Origin: Chitinophaga pinensis | Lineage (GTDB): Bacteria > Bacteroidota > Bacteroidia > Flavobacteriales_D > Crocinitomicaceae | NCBI GenBank assembly: GCA_945870115.1 | Contig: CAMBRH010000152.1 | Span: 1-7,996, forward strand | DNA: 7,996 bases | Reading direction: 5' to 3' | Part shown: positions 1-6,011 of the stretch, one piece after another | Layout of the letters: each line of letters begins with the position of its first letter | How positions within the stretch are numbered: position 1 is the first letter of the stretch | Made by a program: the position numbers and the translations under genes | Notes under the pieces: model-generated | What the model saw: the letters and a program-made list of their open reading frames with translations, nothing else | The model's database searches: none | What the model was told of the DNA's origin: nothing

Positions 1-1
1 T

Positions 2-244
2 TTTGCTACTCAAGAAACACCATTTTCTGGAGAATTAACGATTTTTCCTAATCCGACGAAAGATAAATTGTTTATTTATAACTCCAAGAAAGATATTGTC
101 TGGACAATTTACGATTTGAATGGAAAAGAAATTCTTTCAAAAACAGTGCTGGAAAGTAATTTAGAATTTGATTTACTTCACTTTCAAGCAGGGATTTATT
201 TTGTGAAATCAGAAGAAGGAGTTTATAAAATTGTAAAGAATTAG
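2..244 (+). CDS. Partial T9SS cargo protein, C-terminal sorting domain only
   Basis: This is the last 80 codons of a gene that begins before the window; reading starts at base 2 and ends at TAG 242-244. The visible protein has the layout of a T9SS type A C-terminal sorting domain. It has a short linker, then 'LTIFPNPTKDKL', a beta strand with 'WTIYDLNGKEI', then 'LLHFQAGIYFVKSEEGVYKIVKN'. The PNP motif, the D-x-x-G-K turn and the 'G-I-Y-F-V-K' strand are the family hallmarks. In known systems this domain takes a periplasmic protein through the T9SS translocon; it is then removed and the protein is anchored or released. The functional part lies outside the window, so the activity cannot be named. 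Its 3' end faces the minus-strand gene at 384-1871. Confidence 0.9.
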   Translation, partial: FATQETPFSGELTIFPNPTKDKLFIYNSKKDIVWTIYDLNGKEILSKTVLESNLEFDLLHFQAGIYFVKSEEGVYKIVKN

Positions 245-374
245 TAGAGTATGTTTATAAAGTCTGCTTTTGTCGTTTTTTTTAGTTGAAAATTTGTCAT
301 TTACACGAGTAAACTCCAGATTTTCCACTTGTAAAAACGCCTAAAAAGCAAACATTTTAAACAACTCTACAAAT
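240..374. repeat. Long imperfect palindrome between convergent genes
   Basis: Aligned by hand, the left half pairs with the right half in an almost constant register (paired positions sum to 613-615). The blocks are GTAGAGT 244-250 with ACTCTAC 364-370; TGTTTA 252-257 with TAAACA 358-363; TGCTTTT 265-271 with AAAAGCA 344-350; CGTTTTT 274-280 with AAAAACG 333-339; AGTTGAAAAT 284-293 with ATTTTCCACT 320-329 (one mismatch); and an apical TTTAC 300-304 with GTAAA 309-313 around the loop ACGA. About 47 Watson-Crick pairs fall in an arm of about 61 bases. The palindrome begins inside the stop codon of the left gene and ends about 10 bp from the stop of the right gene. It could act as a two-way transcript end or RNA-stability structure, or be a small non-coding mobile palindrome. 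No U-tract follows either side, so it is not a classic intrinsic terminator. Confidence 0.7.
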
Positions 375-383
375 GAACTTAAA

Positions 384-1871
384 TCACATGTTCAAAACAA
401 TTTTTTTAGTCACAATTTCAGAATCATTTGATAAAACAACTTGGTAAATTCCATTATTTAAATGCCCTAAATCTAATTGCATTTTTGCATCAAAATTTAA
501 TACAATTTCTTCAATTAGTTTTCCATTGTTTGAATAAATTGAGATTTTGTTATATTTATTAATCGAATTTAATTCAATGTTAATTTTTCCATCTTCACTT
601 GGGTTTGGATAAATTGAAACAGCTTCTGAAGATGAATTTTTCACAGCTTTAATTGGTGAATATGTAAATTTTCCATCAAAATCTACTAGTTTTAATCTGT
701 AATAAGTAATCAAACTATTTTCTGATTTATCTAATTCTAAATAACTCAATTTCTGAGTTGAATTTCCTGCTGCTGTAACTTTACCAACTGAATAAAATTC
801 TTTTCCGTCATCCGATTTTTCGAGTTCAAAATGAGAACTATTTCGTTCGCTTTCAGTAATCCAAGTTAATTTATTATAAGAATTTTCTAATGCTTCTACT
901 TCAAATGTTGTAAGTTCTATTGGTAAAATTACAATTCCAGAAACTGGAGAAAAAGCATAGGAACATAAATCGCCTGCGTAGCCATCGATTCTAATGAAAT
1001 AGGTGTTTCCAATTGTTAATCCGGTAAATGTCCAAGTTGCTGTACTGTTGTTCACTGCAGGATTTACACAACTTCCCGCGAGTAAAGTTAATGAGCCACA
1101 AGCCCCTCTAAAAACTGACAATTGTACACCACTGCCTTTTGTACAATTATAAATTTCGTAATCCATAACTACTGTTGTTGATCCAGCAGTAAATCGCATC
1201 CAAGAATCATTTTCTATCGCCATTCCGCATGCTGAAGGACTTCCAGCAGAAGCAGTGTAACTACAACGAGTTGAACCATCATAAGGATTAGCAACATTTA
1301 TTAAAGCAGCTGTAGCACATTCATCAGATGGAATTGTTAAAGTTGTTTCAACCGTAAAATCTAATACTTTAAATTTCAATTGTCTTGAAGCAATTCCAGC
1401 AGGTGTTGCAGCAGTACTCGCCCATTCTTTACCAACTCCGATATAGTAGGTTGTATTTGCCGCTAAATTTTTCGCACAAACCCCAACAACATTATTAAAT
1501 TTATAAATTGATGTAACACATGAAGATAGCGTTGTTCCTACACAACCAGTCCAAACACCTACTGAATGTTCACCGTCAACTGCATAATCACATTCGATTG
1601 TGAAATAAAATGATTCTCCAGCACTTGCTCCAGTTGTATATTGAAAAGCATAAACATCAGGTCTTGTAAAACCATTTGCAGAGGTATTTCCATCTGTGGT
1701 AGTGCTTGCAACCCAACTTTCTGAACTTGAAGGGGAAGTTCCGGGTGTGGAAAAAATACTAGAAGTATATCCATTTGTGATAGGAATTGCTGTAGCACAA
1801 GAAAATTGTGAAAATGTATAAGTTGAAAGTAAAATACTTAAAAATGAAAATGTGATTTTTATTGATTTCAT
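384..1871 (-). CDS. Secreted multidomain protein with T9SS type A sorting domain
   Basis: The protein has 495 aa. A signal peptide (about 1-21, ending TYTFS before Q) directs export. Residues about 23-171 and 183-313 form two similar beta-rich modules. The second opens with 'PSDECATAALI', contains 'NDSWMRFTAG' and 'LTIGNTYFIRIDGYAGD', and has several paired cysteines. This resembles the pre-peptidase/PPC-like beta-sandwich modules common in Bacteroidota exoproteins. Residues about 316-411 match the Fn3-like spacer that often precedes the sorting domain ('LPIELTTFEV', 'LTWITESERNSSHFELEKS', 'YYRLKLVDFDGKF'). Residues about 419-495 are the T9SS sorting domain ('SIYPNPSEDGKI', 'ISIYSNNGKLI', 'LNNGIYQVVL'). 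No catalytic domain is visible, so an adhesive or structural surface role is the best inference. The gene lies 21 bp downstream of 1893-2246 on the same strand, probably in one transcript. The start is the ATG heading the signal peptide; no Shine-Dalgarno sequence is seen. Confidence 0.88.
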   Translation of the reverse strand: MKSIKITFSFLSILLSTYTFSQFSCATAIPITNGYTSSIFSTPGTSPSSSESWVASTTTDGNTSANGFTRPDVYAFQYTTGASAGESFYFTIECDYAVDGEHSVGVWTGCVGTTLSSCVTSIYKFNNVVGVCAKNLAANTTYYIGVGKEWASTAATPAGIASRQLKFKVLDFTVETTLTIPSDECATAALINVANPYDGSTRCSYTASAGSPSACGMAIENDSWMRFTAGSTTVVMDYEIYNCTKGSGVQLSVFRGACGSLTLLAGSCVNPAVNNSTATWTFTGLTIGNTYFIRIDGYAGDLCSYAFSPVSGIVILPIELTTFEVEALENSYNKLTWITESERNSSHFELEKSDDGKEFYSVGKVTAAGNSTQKLSYLELDKSENSLITYYRLKLVDFDGKFTYSPIKAVKNSSSEAVSIYPNPSEDGKINIELNSINKYNKISIYSNNGKLIEEIVLNFDAKMQLDLGHLNNGIYQVVLSNDSEIVTKKIVLNM

Positions 1872-1892
1872 AGTGTTTTGTATAAATGATTT

Positions 1893-2246
1893 TTATAATT
1901 GGTTTTCAATAGAATTAAGTAAAACTAATTTTTGTTTTTTGTTTTCAAATAAAGCTTTTAATTCAACATCGTTTGTGTTTTTGATTTCAAAATCTAGTTT
2001 TGAATTTAAAAAAATGAATTCTTCTTTGCATAAAACTTTTACTTCATTCAATGCTTCAAAGTTTCTAATTTTTAGCAAAATTTGTTCACTTTCTTCTACA
2101 CTGTATTTTGAAAATAAATAAGAAATCATTTCTGATTGATTTGATTTTTTTACAACATGTGATACTGTTTCATTTTGTGAGAAACTAAAGTTTGTAATGA
2201 AACTAAATACTGAAACTGAAATAAGTGTTTTAATTTTTACTTGCAT
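1893..2246 (-). CDS. Small exported hypothetical protein
   Basis: The protein has 117 aa, and I do not recognise the family. The N-terminus is a clear signal peptide: basic 'MQVKIK', hydrophobic 'TLISVSVFSFITNFSFS', with cleavage near residue 23-24 before Q/N. The mature part (about 94 residues) is charged and rich in E, K, N and L ('EESEQILLKIRNFEALNEVKVL', 'FENKKQKLVLLNSIENQL'), which suggests mostly helix, possibly a short coiled coil. It has a single Cys at 73, no lipobox, no sorting domain and no membrane segment after the signal, so it is probably periplasmic. It is the first gene of a minus-strand operon, 21 bp ahead of the T9SS cargo gene, with a matching promoter box just upstream. 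A helper role for that cargo is possible but is only inferred from position. Confidence 0.75.
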   Translation of the reverse strand: MQVKIKTLISVSVFSFITNFSFSQNETVSHVVKKSNQSEMISYLFSKYSVEESEQILLKIRNFEALNEVKVLCKEEFIFLNSKLDFEIKNTNDVELKALFENKKQKLVLLNSIENQL

Positions 2247-2265
2247 GATTTTAAGTTTTATGATG

Positions 2266-2273
2266 CAAAGTTA
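2266..2273 (-). promoter_or_regulatory. Bacteroidota -7 box (TAACTTTG) for the minus-strand operon
   Basis: Read on the minus strand this is TAACTTTG, an exact match to the Bacteroidota primary-sigma -7 consensus TAnnTTTG. It lies 19 bp before the ATG at 2246, so the 5' leader would be very short. No good TTTG-type -33 element is found at the usual 17-21 bp spacing; only a TTTT run lies near it. That fits a promoter helped by an activator, and two dyad repeats lie at the right distance upstream. Confidence 0.6.
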
Positions 2274-2311
2274 GATTGAAGTCACTGATTATTTTAAAAC
2301 TTCAAGTCCGA

Positions 2312-2362
2312 ATTCAAGAATGCAAACAAGGTGTCATTTTTTGAGTGTACGGATTCAAGAAT
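2312..2362. repeat. Paired ATTCAAGAAT dyads, 41 bp apart
   Basis: ATTCAAGAAT occurs exactly at 2312-2321 and 2353-2362. Each is preceded by CG plus a purine, so 12 of 13 bases match. Each copy is an interrupted palindrome (ATTC-AA-GAAT). The 41-bp spacing is close to four helical turns. A third partial copy, the core TTCAAG, lies at 2301-2306. The nearer dyad is about 40 bp upstream of the TAACTTTG box, a position typical of an activator or paired operator site. The protein that would bind is unknown. Confidence 0.45.
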
Positions 2363-2379
2363 TGGGTCGTTGTATTTTT

Positions 2380-2446
2380 ATCAATTAATTGATTTACAGC
2401 GTTTAATTAATTTAATTGATGTTTTCATAAAATTGGTAAATCAATT
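2380..2446. repeat. AT-rich palindrome and 11-bp inverted repeat
   Basis: The sequence at 2380-2393, ATCAATTAATTGAT, is a perfect 14-bp palindrome. Overlapping it, AATTGATTTAC (2387-2397) is repeated in perfect inverted form as GTAAATCAATT (2436-2446), with a further TTTA/TAAA pairing inside (2402-2405 with 2428-2431). A run of six T follows at 2450-2455. The cluster sits upstream of the beta-helix operon and downstream of the dyads that face the other operon. It may be an operator region or a leader hairpin. The low complexity of the sequence means chance cannot be excluded. Confidence 0.4.
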
Positions 2447-2555
2447 TAGTTTTTTAGGCTTTCATTTACTTGTCAATCAGCTATTTTATATATTTTATTG
2501 ATTATAATCATGTAAACATCTAGTTAATGTCATATTATTTCGTTTAGGTTTTTCT

Positions 2556-2563
2556 TTACTTTG
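2556..2563 (+). promoter_or_regulatory. Weak candidate -7 box for the beta-helix operon
   Basis: TTACTTTG matches TAnnTTTG at all fixed positions but the second. It would give a leader of about 20 nt before the ATG at 2588. No convincing -33 element lies 17-21 bp upstream. This is the best candidate in the region but not a strong one. Confidence 0.3.
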
Positions 2564-2587
2564 TTTAAACTAATAAATTTAAATCTA

Positions 2588-3682
2588 ATGAAAAAAAAGC
2601 TTTATTTATTTTTGGGAACAACTGGTTTGTTTTTCAATTGCAATGCAACAGTTCATACTGTTAGTAATGATGTAAATTCTCCTGGACAATTTACTAGTAT
2701 TCAAGCTGCTCATGACGCAGCTATTTCTGGCGATACGCTTTATATTCATGCAACTTCAAACTCCTATGGTGCTGTAACGTTAAGAAAACCTTTGGTGCTT
2801 ATCGGTGAAGGAGTTTATCCTGATAAAGAAGTGCAATATTCCACCCAAGTAGGCTCTATTTTGCTTTCGTATTCAGACTCACCGATTTCAAGTGCAGCAG
2901 GTTCAAAAATATTTGGATTGGAAATCGGTCAGATAACTTTTGAATCAGAATGTAATTCTTGTTACTATTTTGGTAATTCTGAAATAGCAAGAAACCGAAT
3001 TCAAAATGTTCATGCAATTTTCAATTCAAATAATGCCCTTATATATCAAAATCAAATTGCAAACATTACAGGTCAATATTATTCTCTTGTCTTAAGTAAT
3101 AATATTATTCAGAACATCGGTTTGGATAATTCTGCTGGGAGTAACAACTTGATTAGTAATAACATCATTGAAAATGGTATTTCTGCTAAAGGAGCAATAG
3201 TATCAAATAATATATTTTATAAATCTGTTTCTGGTGGGGTTATAAATAATGCTGACAATAACCAAGACTTAACATGGACCAATAATTTATTTTATGCAGG
3301 AGTGAATTTCCTACTTTCAGATATAGTTTTCGGAACAAACACTGGAACAGGAAATTTGTTAAATGTAAATCCACTGTGTGTTTTCTCAATTCTTCCTTCA
3401 ACACTAAACGCATATAATTATTCAAATCCTGCAAGTGGACCTTTTGCCAATTTCCATTTACAAGCAACAGCACCAGGCAAAAATTACGGGACAGATGGAG
3501 CTGATATTGGAATTTATGGTGGTCCTCATCCTTGGGTCGATGGTACAACAACTGACACTCGTTACAGATATTTAACTATGCCTAGTCAGGTTCCTCATAT
3601 GATTAGTATGGATATTTTGAATCCTACCATCCCTTTGAATGGAATATTAAACATTCAATTCAATGCAAAAACACAGGAGTAA
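2588..3682 (+). CDS. Exported right-handed beta-helix protein
   Basis: The start is set at ATG 2588, giving 364 aa, because it opens directly on a signal peptide ('MKKKLYLFLGTTGLFFNCNA', cleavage about residue 20). An upstream TTG at 2561 is in frame but would add nine residues ahead of the signal and overlaps the likely promoter. The mature protein starts 'TVHTVSNDVNSPGQFTSIQ' and 'AAHDAAISGDTLYIHA', the usual opening of Bacteroidota pectate-lyase-like parallel beta-helices. Residues about 105-250 hold many short Asn-rich rungs ('SNNIIQNI', 'SNNIIENG', 'SNNIFYKS', 'TNNLFYAG'). The C-terminal part has the 'FHLQATAPGKNYGTDGADIG' signature followed by 'IYGGPHP', and closes with a small strand region ('IPLNGILNIQFNAKTQE'). 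No catalytic residues of a lyase or hydrolase can be assigned, and there is no T9SS tail. Carbohydrate binding or a surface-structural role is an inference. The 720-aa modular protein follows 23 bp later. Confidence 0.85.
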   Translation: MKKKLYLFLGTTGLFFNCNATVHTVSNDVNSPGQFTSIQAAHDAAISGDTLYIHATSNSYGAVTLRKPLVLIGEGVYPDKEVQYSTQVGSILLSYSDSPISSAAGSKIFGLEIGQITFESECNSCYYFGNSEIARNRIQNVHAIFNSNNALIYQNQIANITGQYYSLVLSNNIIQNIGLDNSAGSNNLISNNIIENGISAKGAIVSNNIFYKSVSGGVINNADNNQDLTWTNNLFYAGVNFLLSDIVFGTNTGTGNLLNVNPLCVFSILPSTLNAYNYSNPASGPFANFHLQATAPGKNYGTDGADIGIYGGPHPWVDGTTTDTRYRYLTMPSQVPHMISMDILNPTIPLNGILNIQFNAKTQE

Positions 3683-3705
3683 TATTAATCTTGATAAAAT
3701 AAAAA

Positions 3706-5868
3706 ATGCTTATGAATATCAAAAATATTCAGCTGCTGTTGTTCTTGTTGTTGAGTTTTTCAATGACGGCGCAACAGATTGTGTCAGGAGAATACTTTTT
3801 TGACACTGCCCCTAATCAAGGTGCTGGAATACCGATTAGTTTTACAGCGAATTCAGCGGTTAATCATTCTATGTCAATCCCCACAACGGGACTAAACTCA
3901 GGAATTCATCAGTTGTATGTGCGAGTAAAAAATGATGCCAATATTTGGAGTCACTACCAAAAAAGAATGATTTTTGTGATTGAGCCTATCGTTATCAATA
4001 ATACACAAATAGTTGCTGCGGAATGGTTTATCGATGTGGATCCAGGTGTTGGTAATGGAACGGATTTAAGTGTAACGACAGGGAATACTGTTTCAGGTGC
4101 ATTATCCATTCCAAATGCCATGTCTCCAGGAATCCATCACCTTTACATACGTGTAAAAAATAACTTAGGAAAATGGGGACATCATCATAAGTCAATGTTT
4201 TATGTGATCGCCCCTCTAATTGCTAATAACACAACAATCGTAAAAGGAGAGTATTTTTTTGATATAGATCCAGGTGTTGGAAATGCACTTCAAATTAATG
4301 TTAATGCCGGAAATAATATCAATCAGAACATGAATATTTCAGCTGCCGGTTTAACTCCAGGTATCCATAATTTGTTTATACGTGTAAAAAATAACAATGG
4401 AATTTGGGGACATTACCAAAGAAGAATGTTGTTTATCACTGACCAAAATCTAATCGAAAACAAAACAATTGTTGCTGCAGAATATTTTTTGGATAACGAC
4501 CCAGGATTGGCTCTAGGAACTCCCATTACTATTACACCTGGGACAAATTTAATGGAAGACTTTGATTTAAATACTTCCTCAGTTTTGTCTGGTGTTCATT
4601 ATTTATACATTCGTGTTAAAGAAGACAATGGGAGGTGGTCGCATTATGCAAAACATAAATTCTTGATTTGTAATGATGTATTGGCAAGCCCAATTGTTTC
4701 AGGAAATTCAAGTGTTTGTGGTAATTCCGATTTGCTTTTAGAAGGAAGTACTATACCTAATGCAACTGACTATTTTTGGACAGGCCCAAATGGATTTTCT
4801 CAAACTGGAAATTTTCTCACAATTTCCAATGTAGATGTTAACACGGTTGGATTATATACTTTTTTTGCTGTCCGTGCTGGGTCAAGTGCTTGTGATACTG
4901 CTTATACAGAGGTTAATGTACAAGTTTTACCTACTAGTTCATCTGTAAATATGCAAAGTATTTGTGCAGGAGAAACTTATCAAATTAATGGCAACTCATA
5001 TACAAACGCTGGATTTTATTATGATACATTGACTGGCCAAAACGGTTGTGACAGCATAATAGAAACACAATTAACTGTTTTTTCAACTTATGAAGTTGAT
5101 AATTACCAAACAATTTGCAATGGCGAATCATATTCCATTAATGGAAATACATACACAACCAGCGGAACGTATTTTGATATTTACCCGACGCAAAACGGAT
5201 GTGACAGTACAATTATAACCTATTTAACTGTAAATCCAAGTTACTCATCAAACAATCCCCAAACAATTTGTCAAGGTGAAAGTTACCAAATTAATGGTAA
5301 TTCATATGTGTCTACTGGAACTTACATCGATATTGTAGCAAGTGTATCAGGCTGCGACAGTGTAATTACCACGATTTTAACAGTTAATGATCCAATTTTA
5401 AATGCAAATGTAGCTATAAGTGGAAATACCTTGACTTCGTTGGAAAATAACGCTACTTATCAATGGATTGATTGCTTAAATGGTAATATCGCTATTCCTA
5501 ATGAAACAAATCAAAGTTTTACTGCGACGATTAATGGGGAATATGCAGTTCAACTGACAGAATTAATGTGTTTTACTAGTGAAACAAGTTCGTGTTTTGC
5601 TATAGATAATTTGAATTTAAATGAATTTGTAATATCTAAAAAAATCGAAATTTATCCAAGTCCAGCTAAAGATCAATTTACAATTCAGTCAAATTCAATT
5701 GAATTAGATAACTTATCGGTTTATAATCTTGAAGGTAAATTGGTTTATAGCTCAGAGGCAAAGTTCAAGGTGAAAACCATTGAAATTGATTCATGGTCTG
5801 AGGGGTTATATTTAATCAAAATATCATCAAGTAATGAGATTAATTTCTTTAAAATAGTTATTGAATAA
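3706..5868 (+). CDS. Modular repeat surface protein with T9SS type A tail
   Basis: The protein has 720 aa. The signal peptide is about 1-22 ('LLLFLLLSFSMTA' before QQ); ATG 3712 is an equally possible start. Four repeats of about 76 residues follow (about 24-92, 101-168, 177-246, 254-322). Each runs 'IVxxEYFFDxDPGxGxG', then 'GIHxLYIRVKN', then 'GxWGHY'. Residues about 326-408 form an Ig/PKD-like domain (C338, 'FWTGPNGFSQ', C396). Three exact-period 51-residue repeats follow at 411-563. Residues about 564-636 form a second Ig-like module ('YQWIDC', C622, C630). Residues about 644-720 are the T9SS sorting domain ('IEIYPSPAKDQF', 'LSVYNLEGKLVY', 'GLYLIKI'), with YPSP in place of the usual YPNP. 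It is probably an extended cell-surface stalk or adhesin. It forms an operon with the beta-helix gene upstream and ends at the terminator at 5887-5915. No enzyme domain is seen. Confidence 0.88.
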   Translation: MLMNIKNIQLLLFLLLSFSMTAQQIVSGEYFFDTAPNQGAGIPISFTANSAVNHSMSIPTTGLNSGIHQLYVRVKNDANIWSHYQKRMIFVIEPIVINNTQIVAAEWFIDVDPGVGNGTDLSVTTGNTVSGALSIPNAMSPGIHHLYIRVKNNLGKWGHHHKSMFYVIAPLIANNTTIVKGEYFFDIDPGVGNALQINVNAGNNINQNMNISAAGLTPGIHNLFIRVKNNNGIWGHYQRRMLFITDQNLIENKTIVAAEYFLDNDPGLALGTPITITPGTNLMEDFDLNTSSVLSGVHYLYIRVKEDNGRWSHYAKHKFLICNDVLASPIVSGNSSVCGNSDLLLEGSTIPNATDYFWTGPNGFSQTGNFLTISNVDVNTVGLYTFFAVRAGSSACDTAYTEVNVQVLPTSSSVNMQSICAGETYQINGNSYTNAGFYYDTLTGQNGCDSIIETQLTVFSTYEVDNYQTICNGESYSINGNTYTTSGTYFDIYPTQNGCDSTIITYLTVNPSYSSNNPQTICQGESYQINGNSYVSTGTYIDIVASVSGCDSVITTILTVNDPILNANVAISGNTLTSLENNATYQWIDCLNGNIAIPNETNQSFTATINGEYAVQLTELMCFTSETSSCFAIDNLNLNEFVISKKIEIYPSPAKDQFTIQSNSIELDNLSVYNLEGKLVYSSEAKFKVKTIEIDSWSEGLYLIKISSSNEINFFKIVIE
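3775..4671 (+). repeat. Four tandem ~76-aa EYFFD/DPG...RVKN...WGHY repeats
   Basis: The coding repeats lie at about 3775-3981, 4006-4209, 4234-4443 and 4465-4671. The conserved Arg of 'RVK' falls at residues 73, 149, 226 and 303, a spacing of 76-77. Repeats 2-4 keep a D-x-D-P-G core (DVDPG, DIDPG, DNDPG). Repeat 1 is diverged there (DTAPN) but keeps 'GEYFFD', 'LYVRVKN' and 'WSHY'. The copies differ strongly at DNA level, so the array is old rather than a recent duplication. Each unit looks like a small beta-sandwich; metal binding by the Asp pair is only a guess. Confidence 0.75.
4936..5394 (+). repeat. Three tandem 51-aa ICxGExYxINGN...GCDS repeats
   Basis: The period is exactly 153 bp. The 'IC' cysteines fall at residues 420, 471 and 522, and the 'GCDS' cysteines at 448, 499 and 550. 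Each unit has two cysteines 28 residues apart, which suggests an internal disulfide in an exported protein. The consensus is 'ICxGExYxINGNxY', then 'GtYxD', then 'GCDSxIxTxLTV'. This type of repeat is familiar from Bacteroidota gliding and adhesin-like proteins with sorting domains; a spacer or stalk function is inferred. Confidence 0.75.
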
Positions 5869-5886
5869 ATTACTTATTTTAAAATT

Positions 5887-5915
5887 AAGAGCTCCATTTA
5901 GGGGCTCTTTTTTTT
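5887..5915 (+). terminator. Rho-independent terminator
   Basis: The stem AAGAGCTCC (5887-5895) pairs with GGGGCTCTT (5901-5909), nine pairs with one G-U, around the five-base loop ATTTA. A run of eight T follows at 5908-5915. It lies 19 bp past the stop of the 720-aa gene and closes the beta-helix/repeat-protein operon ahead of the ABC transporter. Confidence 0.92.
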
Positions 5916-5963
5916 GGAATTAAGTTACTTAAATTCTATGCCAAAATCATTTTTGAATTAAAA

Positions 5964-5995
5964 TTCTGCGGATAAAAAAAAAGTACTTACTTTCG
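5964..5995 (+). promoter_or_regulatory. Candidate Bacteroidota promoter for the natAB-like operon
   Basis: TACTTTCG at 5988-5995 matches the -7 box TAnnTTTG at all fixed positions but one. TTCTG at 5964-5968 lies 19 bp upstream and resembles the -33 element TTTG. The leader to ATG 6012 would be about 10 nt or a little more. The position, just after a strong terminator, supports an independent transcript. Confidence 0.5.
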
Positions 5996-6011
5996 TGTAA
6001 AAATTCCAAAC

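Larger units (their letters stand above)
2247..2587. other. Divergent intergenic regulatory region
   Basis: This 341-bp gap separates two divergent operons of exported proteins. I see no coding sequence or structural RNA in it. It holds the minus-strand -7 box (2266-2273), the ATTCAAGAAT pair (2312-2362), the palindrome and inverted-repeat cluster (2380-2446), a T-rich stretch (about 2450-2500), and a weak + strand promoter candidate near 2556-2563. The gap is larger than the other gene gaps here, which suggests both operons are regulated. Confidence 0.6.

Noticed and set aside
1559..1798. Alternative minus-strand frame inside the 495-aa gene
   Set aside because: It lies within the signal-peptide-bearing gene in another frame; the sequence has no family features.
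1852..2121. Open + strand frame of about 89 codons
   Set aside because: It lies antisense over the 117-aa exported protein and has a Phe/Ser/Lys-rich composition typical of reverse reading of AT-rich DNA, with no domain.
2561..2587. TTG start adding nine residues to the beta-helix protein
   Set aside because: ATG 2588 opens directly on a classic signal peptide, and the TTG overlaps the candidate -7 box.
3240..3551. Minus-strand open frame opposite the beta-helix gene
   Set aside because: It is fully antisense to a well-supported coding region and has no signal, domain or promoter.
3660..3730. Possible frameshift splitting one large beta-helix plus repeat protein
   Set aside because: The two genes are in different frames, but the first has a complete typical C-terminal end and the second has its own signal peptide, so they are two genes.
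4936..5394. Regular 153-bp repeats considered as a CRISPR-like or satellite array
   Set aside because: They are in-frame protein repeats with diverged DNA, and there are no identical short repeats with unique spacers.
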